A DNA stretch of 6,089 nt from Bacteroidota bacterium (GTDB taxonomy: Bacteria > Bacteroidota > Bacteroidia > Bacteroidales > JADFUO01), in assembly GCA_015222115.1 (NCBI GenBank), contig JADFUO010000231.1, positions 1 to 6,089 of the forward strand, read 5' to 3'. The notes below the pieces were generated by a model. That model made no database searches, was not told the DNA's origin, and saw only the letters and a list, made by a program, of their open reading frames with translations. Below, in pieces: positions 1 to 6,030 of the stretch. Numbering within the stretch: position 1 is the stretch's first letter; every line of letters begins with the position of its first letter. The translations under genes were made by a program, and so were the position numbers.

Positions 1-2
1 CC

Positions 3-1163
3 GAAACAATAGGACGTGCATGTGGCGGACTATGCGTTTCCTGTCAAAGAATGTTCGACTTCCAGAGCGGAAACCTGAATTTTAATCTTGTAGAATTAAA
101 ACCTAAAGAAACCTGGCCCCAAAAGTTATCCAGATTAATAGAGTATTTTGAAGAAGACTCTCAAATAAGGGATATATTAATTACCGGTGGTGATGCACTT
201 ATGAGCTCTGACGATTCCCTGAAAAAACTGTTGGATGAAGTTTATAAAATGGCTGTTAAAAAAATTGAAGCAAACAAAAACAGGGTTAATGGTAAAAAAT
301 TTGCCGAAATGCTAAGAGTGAGACTTGGAACACGATTGCCAATTTATCTTCCTCAAAGAATCACACCCGAATTAATTGATATCTTAGCTGAATTCAAAGA
401 AAAAGCATCAAAAATCGGTATAAAACAATTTATTATTCAAACCCATTATGAAACAGCTATGGAAGTTACCCCCGAATCCCGTGCTGCCGTTAAACGCCTG
501 TTATCATCCGGTTGGATAGTAACCAATCAGCTTGTATTTACAGCAGCAGCTTCCAGAAGAGGGCATACTGCCAAATTAAGAAAAGTGCTTAACGAAATCG
601 GTGTTTTGTCATATTATAATTTTACTGTTAAAGGATACATGGAAAATTTCCACAATTTCGCTACAAACGAAAGAGCGGTTCAGGAGCAAATTGAAGAAAA
701 GGTCATTGGTAGTATTCCTGAAAAATATTATGATACTATCAAAGATTTTCCTTTGGACGCTGAGAATCTTGTAAAAAACATAAAAGAACTTGAAAACAAA
801 GCAAATCTTCCATTTCTTGCTACAGACCGTAATGTTCTGAACCTGCCCGGAGTTGGGAAAAGCTTAACTTTCAGAACAATTGGAATTACAAGGGAAGGCA
901 GAAGAATACTGGAATTTGAACATGACTCAACAAGAAACCACAGCCCCATTATAAAAAAAATGGGAAAAGTGATAATAATTGAATCCAAATCAATCGGACA
1001 GTATTTAAGACAATTAGAAGAAATGGGAGAAGATATTTCGGAATATGAAAGTGTTTATGGATATTCAATCGGCGAAACCGAAAAAGTTATGCCAATTTAT
1101 CAATATCCTGATTATGATTTTGAAATTACCGGTGAATTGACTAATTTTCAGATGGATGATTAG
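3..1163 (+). CDS. KamA-family radical SAM/PLP aminomutase (5' end cut by window edge)
   Basis: This is most of a cytoplasmic radical S-adenosylmethionine, PLP-dependent amino acid 2,3-aminomutase. The frame is open from the left edge, and the 16 codons before the first ATG (position 51) encode CGGLCVSC, a canonical CxxxCxxC [4Fe-4S]-binding motif. The ATG at 51 is therefore internal, and the real start lies outside the window. Counting from that Met, family landmarks are ITGGD (44-48), RLGTRLPIYLPQRIT (91-105), QTH (130-132), YYNFTVKGY (188-196) and LPGVGK (265-270). The last matches the PGGGGK segment whose lysine binds PLP (K270 here). Aligned by eye to lysine 2,3-aminomutase, the two substrate-binding aspartates become K194 and N264, so lysine need not be the substrate. 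About 30 extra residues lie between HNFAT and LPGVGK, and a tail of ~90 residues follows the PLP lysine. The next gene on this strand starts 94 bp downstream. The family is near certain and the substrate is not known. Confidence 0.9.
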   Translation, partial: ETIGRACGGLCVSCQRMFDFQSGNLNFNLVELKPKETWPQKLSRLIEYFEEDSQIRDILITGGDALMSSDDSLKKLLDEVYKMAVKKIEANKNRVNGKKFAEMLRVRLGTRLPIYLPQRITPELIDILAEFKEKASKIGIKQFIIQTHYETAMEVTPESRAAVKRLLSSGWIVTNQLVFTAAASRRGHTAKLRKVLNEIGVLSYYNFTVKGYMENFHNFATNERAVQEQIEEKVIGSIPEKYYDTIKDFPLDAENLVKNIKELENKANLPFLATDRNVLNLPGVGKSLTFRTIGITREGRRILEFEHDSTRNHSPIIKKMGKVIIIESKSIGQYLRQLEEMGEDISEYESVYGYSIGETEKVMPIYQYPDYDFEITGELTNFQMDD

Positions 1164-1205
1164 TGTCTATTCATAAAGTCGTTGTGTTTTGCAGTTATTA
1201 TTTAT

Positions 1206-1241
1206 GATTTTAGATTTTAGATTTTAGATTTTTTAGATTTG
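1206..1241. repeat. Heptanucleotide tandem array GATTTTA
   Basis: Three perfect GATTTTA units (1206-1212, 1213-1219, 1220-1226) are followed by a stretched unit, GATTTTTTA, and a partial unit, GATTTG. The array fills much of the 94-bp gap between the aminomutase and the serine hydrolase and ends 16 bp before the latter's ATG. It shares its 7-bp period with the arrays at 4639-4659, 4685-4698, 4736-4784 and 6049-6089. Confidence 0.85.
1234..1241 (+). promoter_or_regulatory. Candidate -7 box TAGATTTG upstream of serine hydrolase
   Basis: TAGATTTG matches the Bacteroidota sigma-ABfr -7 consensus TAnnTTTG and lies 16 bp before the ATG at 1258. It is formed by the degenerate end of the GATTTTA array. 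No TTTG-like -33 element is visible at the expected distance, because the array occupies that place. In such AT-rich DNA the match could be chance. Confidence 0.25.
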
Positions 1242-1257
1242 ATATTAAACCCACTAA

Positions 1258-2376
1258 ATGAATATATATAGAAAATTCAAATTTGTATTTTATTTCTTAA
1301 TTATGAGTTTATTGTCTTCCTGCCATGTTGTCCGGTTCGTCTTTTGGAATATGGCTGATATTAATGATTATAAGAAATTTCCCTCATACAAAATTAAAAA
1401 AAAGGAACCTGTTTTTAATTTTTATGAAGCAGCAACACCTGTACAACTTAAAATCCCTAAAAAATTTGAAACAGAAAATCATACCGATTCATTTGAAAAT
1501 TTCCTTGAAGACCATAAAACCGTTGCTTTTTTGATTATCAGAAATGACACTGTTATTTATGAAAAATATTTTAAAAAATATAATCATAATTCAATATTAC
1601 CTTCTTTTTCTGTATCAAAATCTTATGTTTCGGCTTTGATGGGCATTGCAATTTCCGAAGGTTATATTTCCGATACAAACCAGCCGATCACCGATTTTGT
1701 CCACGAACTGAAAGATGATAAATTTAAAAAAATCACTATTGAGAATCTTCTCAATATGCGGTCGGGTATTAAATTTAGTGAGGCATACTTGAATCCATTC
1801 GGGCAGATGGCAAAATATTATTACGGAACAAATCTGAAAAAGTATATTACAAAACTAAAGGTAAAAGAACCACCCGGTATTAATTATGAATATATGAGTG
1901 TTAACACTCAATTGCTGGCATTGGCAATTGAAAATGCTACCGGAAGAAAATTCACAGATTATTTTGAAGAAAAAATATGGCAGCCTATCGGAATGGAATC
2001 TGATGCAAGCTGGAACTATGACAGTAAAAAACACGGAACTATAAAAGCATTCTGCGGTCTGAATGCAAGAGCAATTGATTTTGCAAAATTCGGCAGATTA
2101 TACTTGAATAAAGGCATATGGAACGGAAAACAAATAATCCCTGAAGAATGGGTAATAAGGTCAACATCAATTATTAATAATTCATTGGATTCACAAAATT
2201 ATCCATACACTTATTTTTGGCGAGCAAAAGAAGACGGTGCATTTTTTGCAAAAGGAGTGTTGGGTCAGTATATTTATGTTTTCCCGGAGAAAAATTTAAT
2301 TTTTTTAAGATTAGGTAAAAAATACGGCAAAATAAACTGGGCTGACCTTTTTGAAGAAATTTCAAAGCAGCTTTAA
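1258..2376 (+). CDS. Lipoprotein serine hydrolase, class C beta-lactamase/DD-peptidase fold
   Basis: This 372-residue protein is predicted to be envelope-anchored and belongs to the large serine beta-lactamase-like family (COG1680-type: class C beta-lactamases, DD-peptidases, esterases). A basic, hydrophobic N-terminus ends in the lipobox LSSC, so signal peptidase II should cleave before C22 and lipidate it. The nucleophile motif SxxK is S118-V-S-K121 in the context PSFSVSKSY. The second motif is Y212-M-S in PGINYEYMSVN, in the usual place but not a textbook YxN. NLLNMRSGIKF (163-173) is the typical post-nucleophile segment. GVLGQYIYVFPE (333-344) sits where the family has its third active-site element (KTG or HxG), and the Lys/His is not obvious. 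The start follows directly from the signal sequence. There is no Shine-Dalgarno. Substrate cannot be told from sequence: this could be a peptidase, an esterase or an amidase, and a resistance role is not indicated. A convergent gene lies 70 bp downstream. Confidence 0.9.
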   Translation: MNIYRKFKFVFYFLIMSLLSSCHVVRFVFWNMADINDYKKFPSYKIKKKEPVFNFYEAATPVQLKIPKKFETENHTDSFENFLEDHKTVAFLIIRNDTVIYEKYFKKYNHNSILPSFSVSKSYVSALMGIAISEGYISDTNQPITDFVHELKDDKFKKITIENLLNMRSGIKFSEAYLNPFGQMAKYYYGTNLKKYITKLKVKEPPGINYEYMSVNTQLLALAIENATGRKFTDYFEEKIWQPIGMESDASWNYDSKKHGTIKAFCGLNARAIDFAKFGRLYLNKGIWNGKQIIPEEWVIRSTSIINNSLDSQNYPYTYFWRAKEDGAFFAKGVLGQYIYVFPEKNLIFLRLGKKYGKINWADLFEEISKQL

Positions 2377-2403
2377 TCATTTAAATAAAAATATATATTT
2401 GTA

Positions 2404-2436
2404 AGCCGCTTAGTAGTTCCAAACTGCTTAGCGGCT
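2404..2436. terminator. Strong hairpin between convergent genes, probable bidirectional terminator
   Basis: Arms 2404-2418 and 2422-2436 can pair over 15 positions, with one T-T mismatch (2411/2429) and one G-T wobble (2414/2426), around a 3-nt loop. It lies in the 70-bp gap between the stops of the serine hydrolase (+) and the DUF2007 gene (-), where a shared terminator is expected. Neither side has a clean uninterrupted U-tract. On the minus strand an AT-rich stretch with five consecutive Ts follows after about 12 nt. The placement is persuasive and the class of terminator is less certain. Confidence 0.55.
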
Positions 2437-2446
2437 AAATCAGTCT

Positions 2447-2692
2447 CTAAGTTTTTTCCCTTGTATCAATATACTGTTTCACTAATGATTCCGATTTTTC
2501 AAAATGGTCTTCTGTAACGAAAACCCTGCTTGAATCTTCAGGTGCTCCTGAAACCCAGCCTGCTGTAAGACTTTCCCGTAAGGTGTTTCTTACCAAAGCA
2601 CCAATATTATTGTCTTCTAAAATGCTTTTAACGAAATTTGCTTCAATATTTGAGCCGGTAAAAACCAATTTTAAATTTTCTTGTTTTGTCAT
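2447..2692 (-). CDS. Small DUF2007-type protein (putative signal-transducing family)
   Basis: This 81-residue soluble protein has no signal peptide or membrane segment. The pattern KLVFTGSNIEANFVKSILEDNNI (residues 8-30) followed by VFVTEDHFEKSESLVKQYI (58-76) fits DUF2007 (Pfam PF09413), a compact domain of roughly 70 residues. In that family an N-terminal strand and helix (a 'which end of the protein differs' region around residues 10-27) precede a variable middle and a final strand-helix. The family is labelled 'putative signal transducing' in databases but has no established biochemical role, so none is assigned. The start is well supported by an AGGAG Shine-Dalgarno 8 nt upstream, stronger than at any other gene here. 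The upstream neighbour on this strand ends 166 bp away, beyond a possible terminator, so it is probably transcribed alone. Confidence 0.8.
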   Translation of the reverse strand: MTKQENLKLVFTGSNIEANFVKSILEDNNIGALVRNTLRESLTAGWVSGAPEDSSRVFVTEDHFEKSESLVKQYIDTREKT

Positions 2693-2700
2693 TTTTAATT

Positions 2701-2705
2701 CTCCT
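2701..2705 (-). promoter_or_regulatory. Shine-Dalgarno AGGAG for the DUF2007 gene
   Basis: On the minus strand AAAAGGAG ends 8 nt before the ATG at 2692, a near-ideal ribosome binding site. It is noteworthy because the other complete genes in the window start after A/T-rich leaders without one, and it fixes the start of this small gene. Confidence 0.75.
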
Positions 2706-2769
2706 TTTTAAAAATTAAAATTACTTTATTTAGTCTATTAAACTGACACTGAACGGTAATGCGAACAGA

Positions 2770-2845
2770 TAAAAAAACAAACAGCACTAAACCATTCAGT
2801 TAGTTTATACGAAAATAGCAAAAGTTTACGACACGAAGTTAGTGC
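2770..2845 (-). terminator. Possible long-loop terminator downstream of the FG-GAP gene
   Basis: Read on the minus strand, GCACTAA (2845-2839) is the exact complement of TTAGTGC (2790-2784). The right arm is followed by a T-rich run that includes seven consecutive Ts (2777-2771). The order stop codon, inverted repeat, T-run fits termination of the 2859-4544 gene. The 48-nt loop and 7-bp stem make it weak, and the T-rich run could be incidental. Confidence 0.3.
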
Positions 2846-2858
2846 GTATGTATGCGTT

Positions 2859-4544
2859 TCAGTATACTATAAATCTTTCTGTAAAATATTGATTAACAGC
2901 AATAACTTTTATAAAATATATTCCTGTTCTTAAATTATCAATTTTATACTTTAATATATTCCTGCCTTTTGTTTCATAACCTTTATAAATTATTTTAATT
3001 TTATCACCCGTTAAATTATAAATTTCTATCTCAACTTCACTATCAAAAGGTAAAACATAATCAATATTTATAAATTCATTCGCAGGATTAGGATATATAT
3101 TTATTAAATTTAAAATCACATTTTTATCATACGTAATCAAGCCAACAGGCGGATTTGTATTATAAAATATATAGTTGCCTTTATAGCTATCCCAGTTAGT
3201 GATAACCAAATCACCATCATAACAATACTCATATTGTATTTCCAGTTCATCTCCGGCATATAACCTGTTTTTAAATGAAATCCAGTTTTTGCCGGGAATA
3301 TAAGAATAATCAGAAGACTCTAATAAAACTCCATTTTTATAAATGTTTAAAATATTCTCAACAATTTTATGGGTTAAATGAATAGCAGCAGATTCAATGC
3401 CAATCAGGATATTTTCATTCATAATCTGAATATTCTCTTTGCCAAGGTCGGCAATCTGAATAGCTTCAACAACTGAACTACTTGAAGAAGTATATGATGG
3501 ATCTATTTGAAAATTCACACCATTACCAATAGCAATTTTAGTTGGCAGCCACCAACCGCCGTAAATCAAATCCAATATATCATCACGAGTAACATCTGCA
3601 AGTAAAATACCCGAACCGTAACCAAAATAATTTGATAACCATGAAGCACTGCTGCTTGCCGGAATTCCCTCATCAAAATCATATAAACGAACCTTACCGT
3701 CACCGCCCAACTGACTGTTACCTGTCATGACTATTGCAGGGAAAGTATCGCTGCCAATAAAGCCAATATCAAGCGAATTGATATAATTTTGGGGTTCATC
3801 GGATTGCCATACCGGAATATCAGATATTATTCCTTCATCATTTGCTAAATAAATATAATTTGGAGTTTCTTCGCAGGAAAAGATCAAATCCAAAAAACCG
3901 TTTCCATCCATATCTGCAAAATCAACATCCATAGCACCCATTTGAATTGCAGATGTCCATTGAGGGTTTTGTTCAAAGGTGCCATCTGTGTTATAAAATA
4001 TTTTTCCGCTATCAAATAAGCTGCCATAAGGTTCACCGGCAGCAGCAGCAAGGTCAAGGTCACCATCTCCGTCAGCATCACCTAAAACACAACTGAATGT
4101 ATAAAATTCAGATGATTCAAAAGATGGTGATGCTTCCAACTCGCCTTCATTATTATAATAAACTTTTACTTTGCCGGGGTCAGAAAATCCGGAAGGTCCG
4201 ATATAAACCGACACTGCCACATCAATCCATCCATCGCCGTTAATATCTCCAACTGCAAGATGTCCGTGATAATCAATATCAGCAGATTCCCAATCAGGAT
4301 CATAAGGAAAAGTACCATCACCATTGTTATAATAAACAACCAAATGCTGACGATGGATATCATTGCCATCAGCAACAACAATATCTTTCCAGCCATCACC
4401 ATTAATATCTGCCAGTCCTAAACCTGTTGAAACCTGTCCGTTAGGATTTGACTCCCAGTCGGGTGTTAAATTATACGGAATATTCTGAGCTTTTAGTACT
4501 GCAAAGGTTAATAGCATTGCTAATAAGAAAGTAAAATGTTTCAT
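2859..4544 (-). CDS. Secreted FG-GAP/VCBS beta-propeller protein with type IX sorting domain
   Basis: This 561-residue protein is predicted to cross the inner membrane by Sec and the outer membrane by the type IX secretion system. A signal peptide covers about residues 1-19 (cleavage likely after LKA). Residues 24-380 form FG-GAP/VCBS repeats with calcium-loop motifs: DINGDG (46-51 and 100-105), DADGDG (156-161), DMDGNG (211-216) and a degenerate DVTRDD (317-322). An aromatic-x-Ser motif recurs seven times at about 50-57 residue spacing (W30, W85, F142, W196, W246, W302, Y351), which suggests a seven-bladed propeller. Residues ~383-443 look like a beta-rich insertion, after which a blade-like segment, DLVITNWD...YIFYNT (445-463), returns. 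Residues ~479-561, starting INIYPNPANEFINIDY and ending in ERFIVY, match the type A C-terminal sorting domain (Por_Secre_tail). Ligand or substrate is unknown: no catalytic domain is visible, so adhesion or binding is the likeliest role. The start precedes a clear signal peptide. The leader is A-rich with no Shine-Dalgarno. Confidence 0.93.
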   Translation of the reverse strand: MKHFTFLLAMLLTFAVLKAQNIPYNLTPDWESNPNGQVSTGLGLADINGDGWKDIVVADGNDIHRQHLVVYYNNGDGTFPYDPDWESADIDYHGHLAVGDINGDGWIDVAVSVYIGPSGFSDPGKVKVYYNNEGELEASPSFESSEFYTFSCVLGDADGDGDLDLAAAAGEPYGSLFDSGKIFYNTDGTFEQNPQWTSAIQMGAMDVDFADMDGNGFLDLIFSCEETPNYIYLANDEGIISDIPVWQSDEPQNYINSLDIGFIGSDTFPAIVMTGNSQLGGDGKVRLYDFDEGIPASSSASWLSNYFGYGSGILLADVTRDDILDLIYGGWWLPTKIAIGNGVNFQIDPSYTSSSSSVVEAIQIADLGKENIQIMNENILIGIESAAIHLTHKIVENILNIYKNGVLLESSDYSYIPGKNWISFKNRLYAGDELEIQYEYCYDGDLVITNWDSYKGNYIFYNTNPPVGLITYDKNVILNLINIYPNPANEFINIDYVLPFDSEVEIEIYNLTGDKIKIIYKGYETKGRNILKYKIDNLRTGIYFIKVIAVNQYFTERFIVY

Positions 4545-4638
4545 GATATTATTTTTTAGTAAAGATAAGAAGATTTTTGTAAGCGTTCACTACTAAAAAA
4601 AAATTATTTCCCTTTTTAGATTGAAATTTAATATTTGT

Positions 4639-4659
4639 GATTAAAGATTTTAGATTAAA
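4639..4659. repeat. Heptanucleotide array GATTAAA/GATTTTA/GATTAAA
   Basis: Three contiguous 7-bp units lie about 95 bp upstream of the FG-GAP gene start. The central unit is identical to the unit of the array at 1206-1226, over 3.4 kb away. With only three units it would be weak alone; the shared unit and period make it credible. Confidence 0.6.
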
Positions 4660-4684
4660 ACGAATATTTTTAAGACACATAATC

Positions 4685-4698
4685 TAATCCGTAATCCG
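4685..4698. repeat. Heptanucleotide repeat TAATCCG x2
   Basis: Two perfect TAATCCG units are flanked by partial units (TAATC at 4680-4684, TAACG at 4699-4703). Two copies alone would be unremarkable. It is listed because it lies between two other arrays of the same 7-bp period. Confidence 0.45.
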
Positions 4699-4735
4699 TA
4701 ACGTAGCTCAAAGCTACAAACAAATATAAATAAGA

Positions 4736-4784
4736 GTTATATGTTATATATTCTATGTTATACGTTATACGTGAGATGTGAGAT
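4736..4784. repeat. Mixed heptanucleotide array, seven contiguous units
   Basis: Forty-nine bases divide exactly into seven heptamers: GTTATAT (two), ATTCTAT (one), GTTATAC (two), GTGAGAT (two). The phase never slips although the unit changes four ways, and identical units come in adjacent pairs. This points to stepwise duplication by 7 bp followed by divergence. It lies in the noncoding region upstream of the FG-GAP gene. Confidence 0.85.
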
Positions 4785-4947
4785 ATTGATACAAATAAAA
4801 CTTATATAAACTGATAGCAATATGTTTCATGAAGATATAATGCATTATCACTAATAACTTATAACAGTTTAGGTATTATTAAAATATTAATTAATCGATA
4901 AAATTTTGTTTTTTTAACAAGTTTTATTTCCGTTAAAGACTTTTATC

Positions 4948-5120
4948 CCATACGGGCCAATACGTACTAATGAAACGAAGTGAATCCGTATGGACTTCGT
5001 GTCGCTTGCTTTGCTTCACTTTTTACTTTCGATCAACGCCCAGACGGGTTAGCTTCGCTTCAGGAATCCGTATGGATATCTTTTATCTTGCAGTTTACTG
5101 CGTTATGTATGCGTCTGGTA
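4948..5120. repeat. GC-richer repeat-like block overlapping a transporter 3' end
   Basis: The block has internal repetition: a 13-bp direct repeat GAATCCGTATGGA at 4982-4994 and 5064-5076, and its 8-bp core in opposite orientation (CCATACGG, 4948-4955). It also has mutually exclusive hairpins, ACGAAGT/ACTTCGT (4975-4981/4994-5000) and AAGTGAA/TTCACTT (4978-4984/5015-5021), plus CCAGACG/CGTCTGG (5040-5046/5112-5118). G+C rises to about 47% against 20% in the preceding 140 bases. Direct and inverted repeats with foreign composition suggest a dispersed noncoding element, possibly REP/MITE-like. There is no transposase, and the outer ends are uncertain. That it is repeated elsewhere in the genome is inference. 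Confidence 0.5.
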
Positions 5121-6025
5121 TTACCCACATTAAGATTTACAATTGCAAAAATCATTATTGCAGCACTAATCCATTGAACAACTGATAACACATTATGATT
5201 AAAAATATAGTCAAAAAAAATGGCAGAAATCGGAAAAAATAATTCACAAATCGTAGCAAATATTGCCTTAACTTTTTTTAGTCCATAGTAATAAAGAAAA
5301 ATCGCTCCTGAGCCAGTTGTAAAAGCAATAATCAGAAAAATCAGCCAGTTTTGTTTAGTTATTAAATTAAACTGTGAAAATTCAGACGTGAAGCTTACAA
5401 ATAAAAGCATTATCAATACTGTAATGCCGTAGCGGTAAAATGTTGCAGTTTTAAAACTGTATTTTTGCAATATTTTTTTACTGAATACAGTTGAACTTCC
5501 AAAAGAAAATGCTGCCAATAAAGCAAATAATACAGCATAAATTGTATTTGAACCGGTATGAAAATCGGGGAGTTTTATTCCGAAAGTTAAAAAATAACCT
5601 GATATTATTGCAATTGAAGCCCAGATAGCATAATCTTTCCTTATTCTTTCTTTTAAAATAATTGTTGCCAAAACAATTGCAAAAACCGGCTGTAACTTTT
5701 GTAAAAGGACAACAACAGTAAGATGTTTGAAATTAAGCAGAAACAATGCTTTAACTATTGAGAGCGTTCCGACTGCACCACCCAGAAATGCAACTAAAAA
5801 AAGTATAAGATAGTCGGTACGTGTAAAACGGGATAGATTTTTATACTCCCTGTAAAGAAACAAATTCATAATTACAAACGGAATCAGATGAAGTATAAAA
5901 ACTACAAAGCCAACATCAAGATTGTAAAGCCTCGGTGTCAGAACCACTCCATCAAATCCCCATAACATTGCGGAAATGCTTATCGCAATAACACCTGTTA
6001 TTATTGAACTTTTTTTACTTATCAT
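5060..6025 (-). CDS. EamA/DMT-superfamily membrane transporter
   Basis: This 321-residue inner-membrane permease of the drug/metabolite transporter superfamily has two tandem EamA domains of about five helices each. Hydrophobic segments fall near residues 9-28, 37-55, 72-92, 100-124, 132-150, 160-180, 195-212, 226-244, 256-274 and 281-298. Each half ends with the family's characteristic pattern, LQPVFAIVLATIILKERI (111-128) and, in degraded form, ELFFPISAIFFDYIF (261-275). Substrate is unknown; family members export amino acids, metabolites or drugs, and none can be chosen here. The tail after the last helix (299-321, GNTRRIHN onward) is hydrophilic and encoded by a GC-richer repeat-like block. 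The stop codon lies in that block, so the C-terminus may be acquired rather than ancestral. The start is the first Met, directly before helix 1. There is no Shine-Dalgarno, and a -7-like box lies only 5 bp upstream, implying a very short or absent leader; M20 is a less likely alternative start. Confidence 0.88.
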   Translation of the reverse strand: MISKKSSIITGVIAISISAMLWGFDGVVLTPRLYNLDVGFVVFILHLIPFVIMNLFLYREYKNLSRFTRTDYLILFLVAFLGGAVGTLSIVKALFLLNFKHLTVVVLLQKLQPVFAIVLATIILKERIRKDYAIWASIAIISGYFLTFGIKLPDFHTGSNTIYAVLFALLAAFSFGSSTVFSKKILQKYSFKTATFYRYGITVLIMLLFVSFTSEFSQFNLITKQNWLIFLIIAFTTGSGAIFLYYYGLKKVKAIFATICELFFPISAIFFDYIFNHNVLSVVQWISAAIMIFAIVNLNVGNTRRIHNAVNCKIKDIHTDS

Positions 6026-6030
6026 AAATC

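Larger units (their letters stand above)
4545..5059. other. 515-bp noncoding region with tandem arrays and a GC-richer block
   Basis: No convincing gene is present. From left to right it holds the A-rich leader of the FG-GAP gene, three heptamer arrays (4639-4659, 4685-4698, 4736-4784) and a perfect 6-bp hairpin GTAGCT-CAA-AGCTAC (4703-4717). Next comes a very AT-rich stretch (4801-4940, 28 G/C of 140, 20%), then abruptly a GC-richer block (57 G/C of 120 in 4951-5070, 47.5%) that continues into the 3' end of the transporter gene. Two exact matches to the -7 consensus on the minus strand (4709-4716 and 4721-4728) lie 165-185 bp before the FG-GAP start. They lack a -33 partner, so I do not call a promoter. 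Confidence 0.8.

Noticed and set aside
728..988. Open frame on the minus strand within the aminomutase gene
   Set aside because: It lies antisense inside a well-supported gene, has no ribosome binding site or recognisable domain, and its hydrophobic look follows from the AT-rich complement.
1325..1534. Second plus-strand frame inside the serine hydrolase
   Set aside because: It overlaps the gene's signal peptide and N-terminal region in another frame. It is K/L/I-rich low-complexity sequence with no support.
1258..2376. Reading the serine hydrolase as an antibiotic-resistance beta-lactamase
   Set aside because: The lipobox, the non-classical second motif and the unclear third motif fit the broad COG1680-type hydrolases. 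Nothing specific to a true class C beta-lactamase is visible.
2784..2845. Integron attC-like site (inverted GCACTAA/TTAGTGC)
   Set aside because: The arms do not fit the RYYYAAC/GTTRRRY core sites, there is no integrase, and the neighbouring genes are not cassette-like. A weak terminator is a simpler reading.
3884..4402. Two short minus-strand frames (3884-4081 and 4166-4402) inside the FG-GAP gene
   Set aside because: Both are same-strand shifted frames of the repeat-rich gene. Their M/L/I-rich sequence comes from reading the GATGG-type calcium-loop codons out of frame.
4709..4728. Two TAnnTTTG matches on the minus strand as promoters of the FG-GAP gene
   Set aside because: They lie 165-185 bp before the ATG, have no -33 element, and such matches are frequent in DNA this AT-rich.
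4736..4784. CRISPR array
   Set aside because: Units are contiguous 7-mers with no spacers, and there are no cas genes nearby.
4970..5185. Two overlapping plus-strand frames of 65-71 codons in the GC-richer block
   Set aside because: They overlap each other and the antisense 3' end of the transporter, and have no ribosome binding site. Their openness is explained by the repeat-like block, where both frames escape stops because G+C is higher.
2447..6025. The three minus-strand genes as one operon or a new system
   Set aside because: Gaps of 166 and 515 bp with terminator-like and repeat sequences, and unrelated families, argue for separate transcription units.
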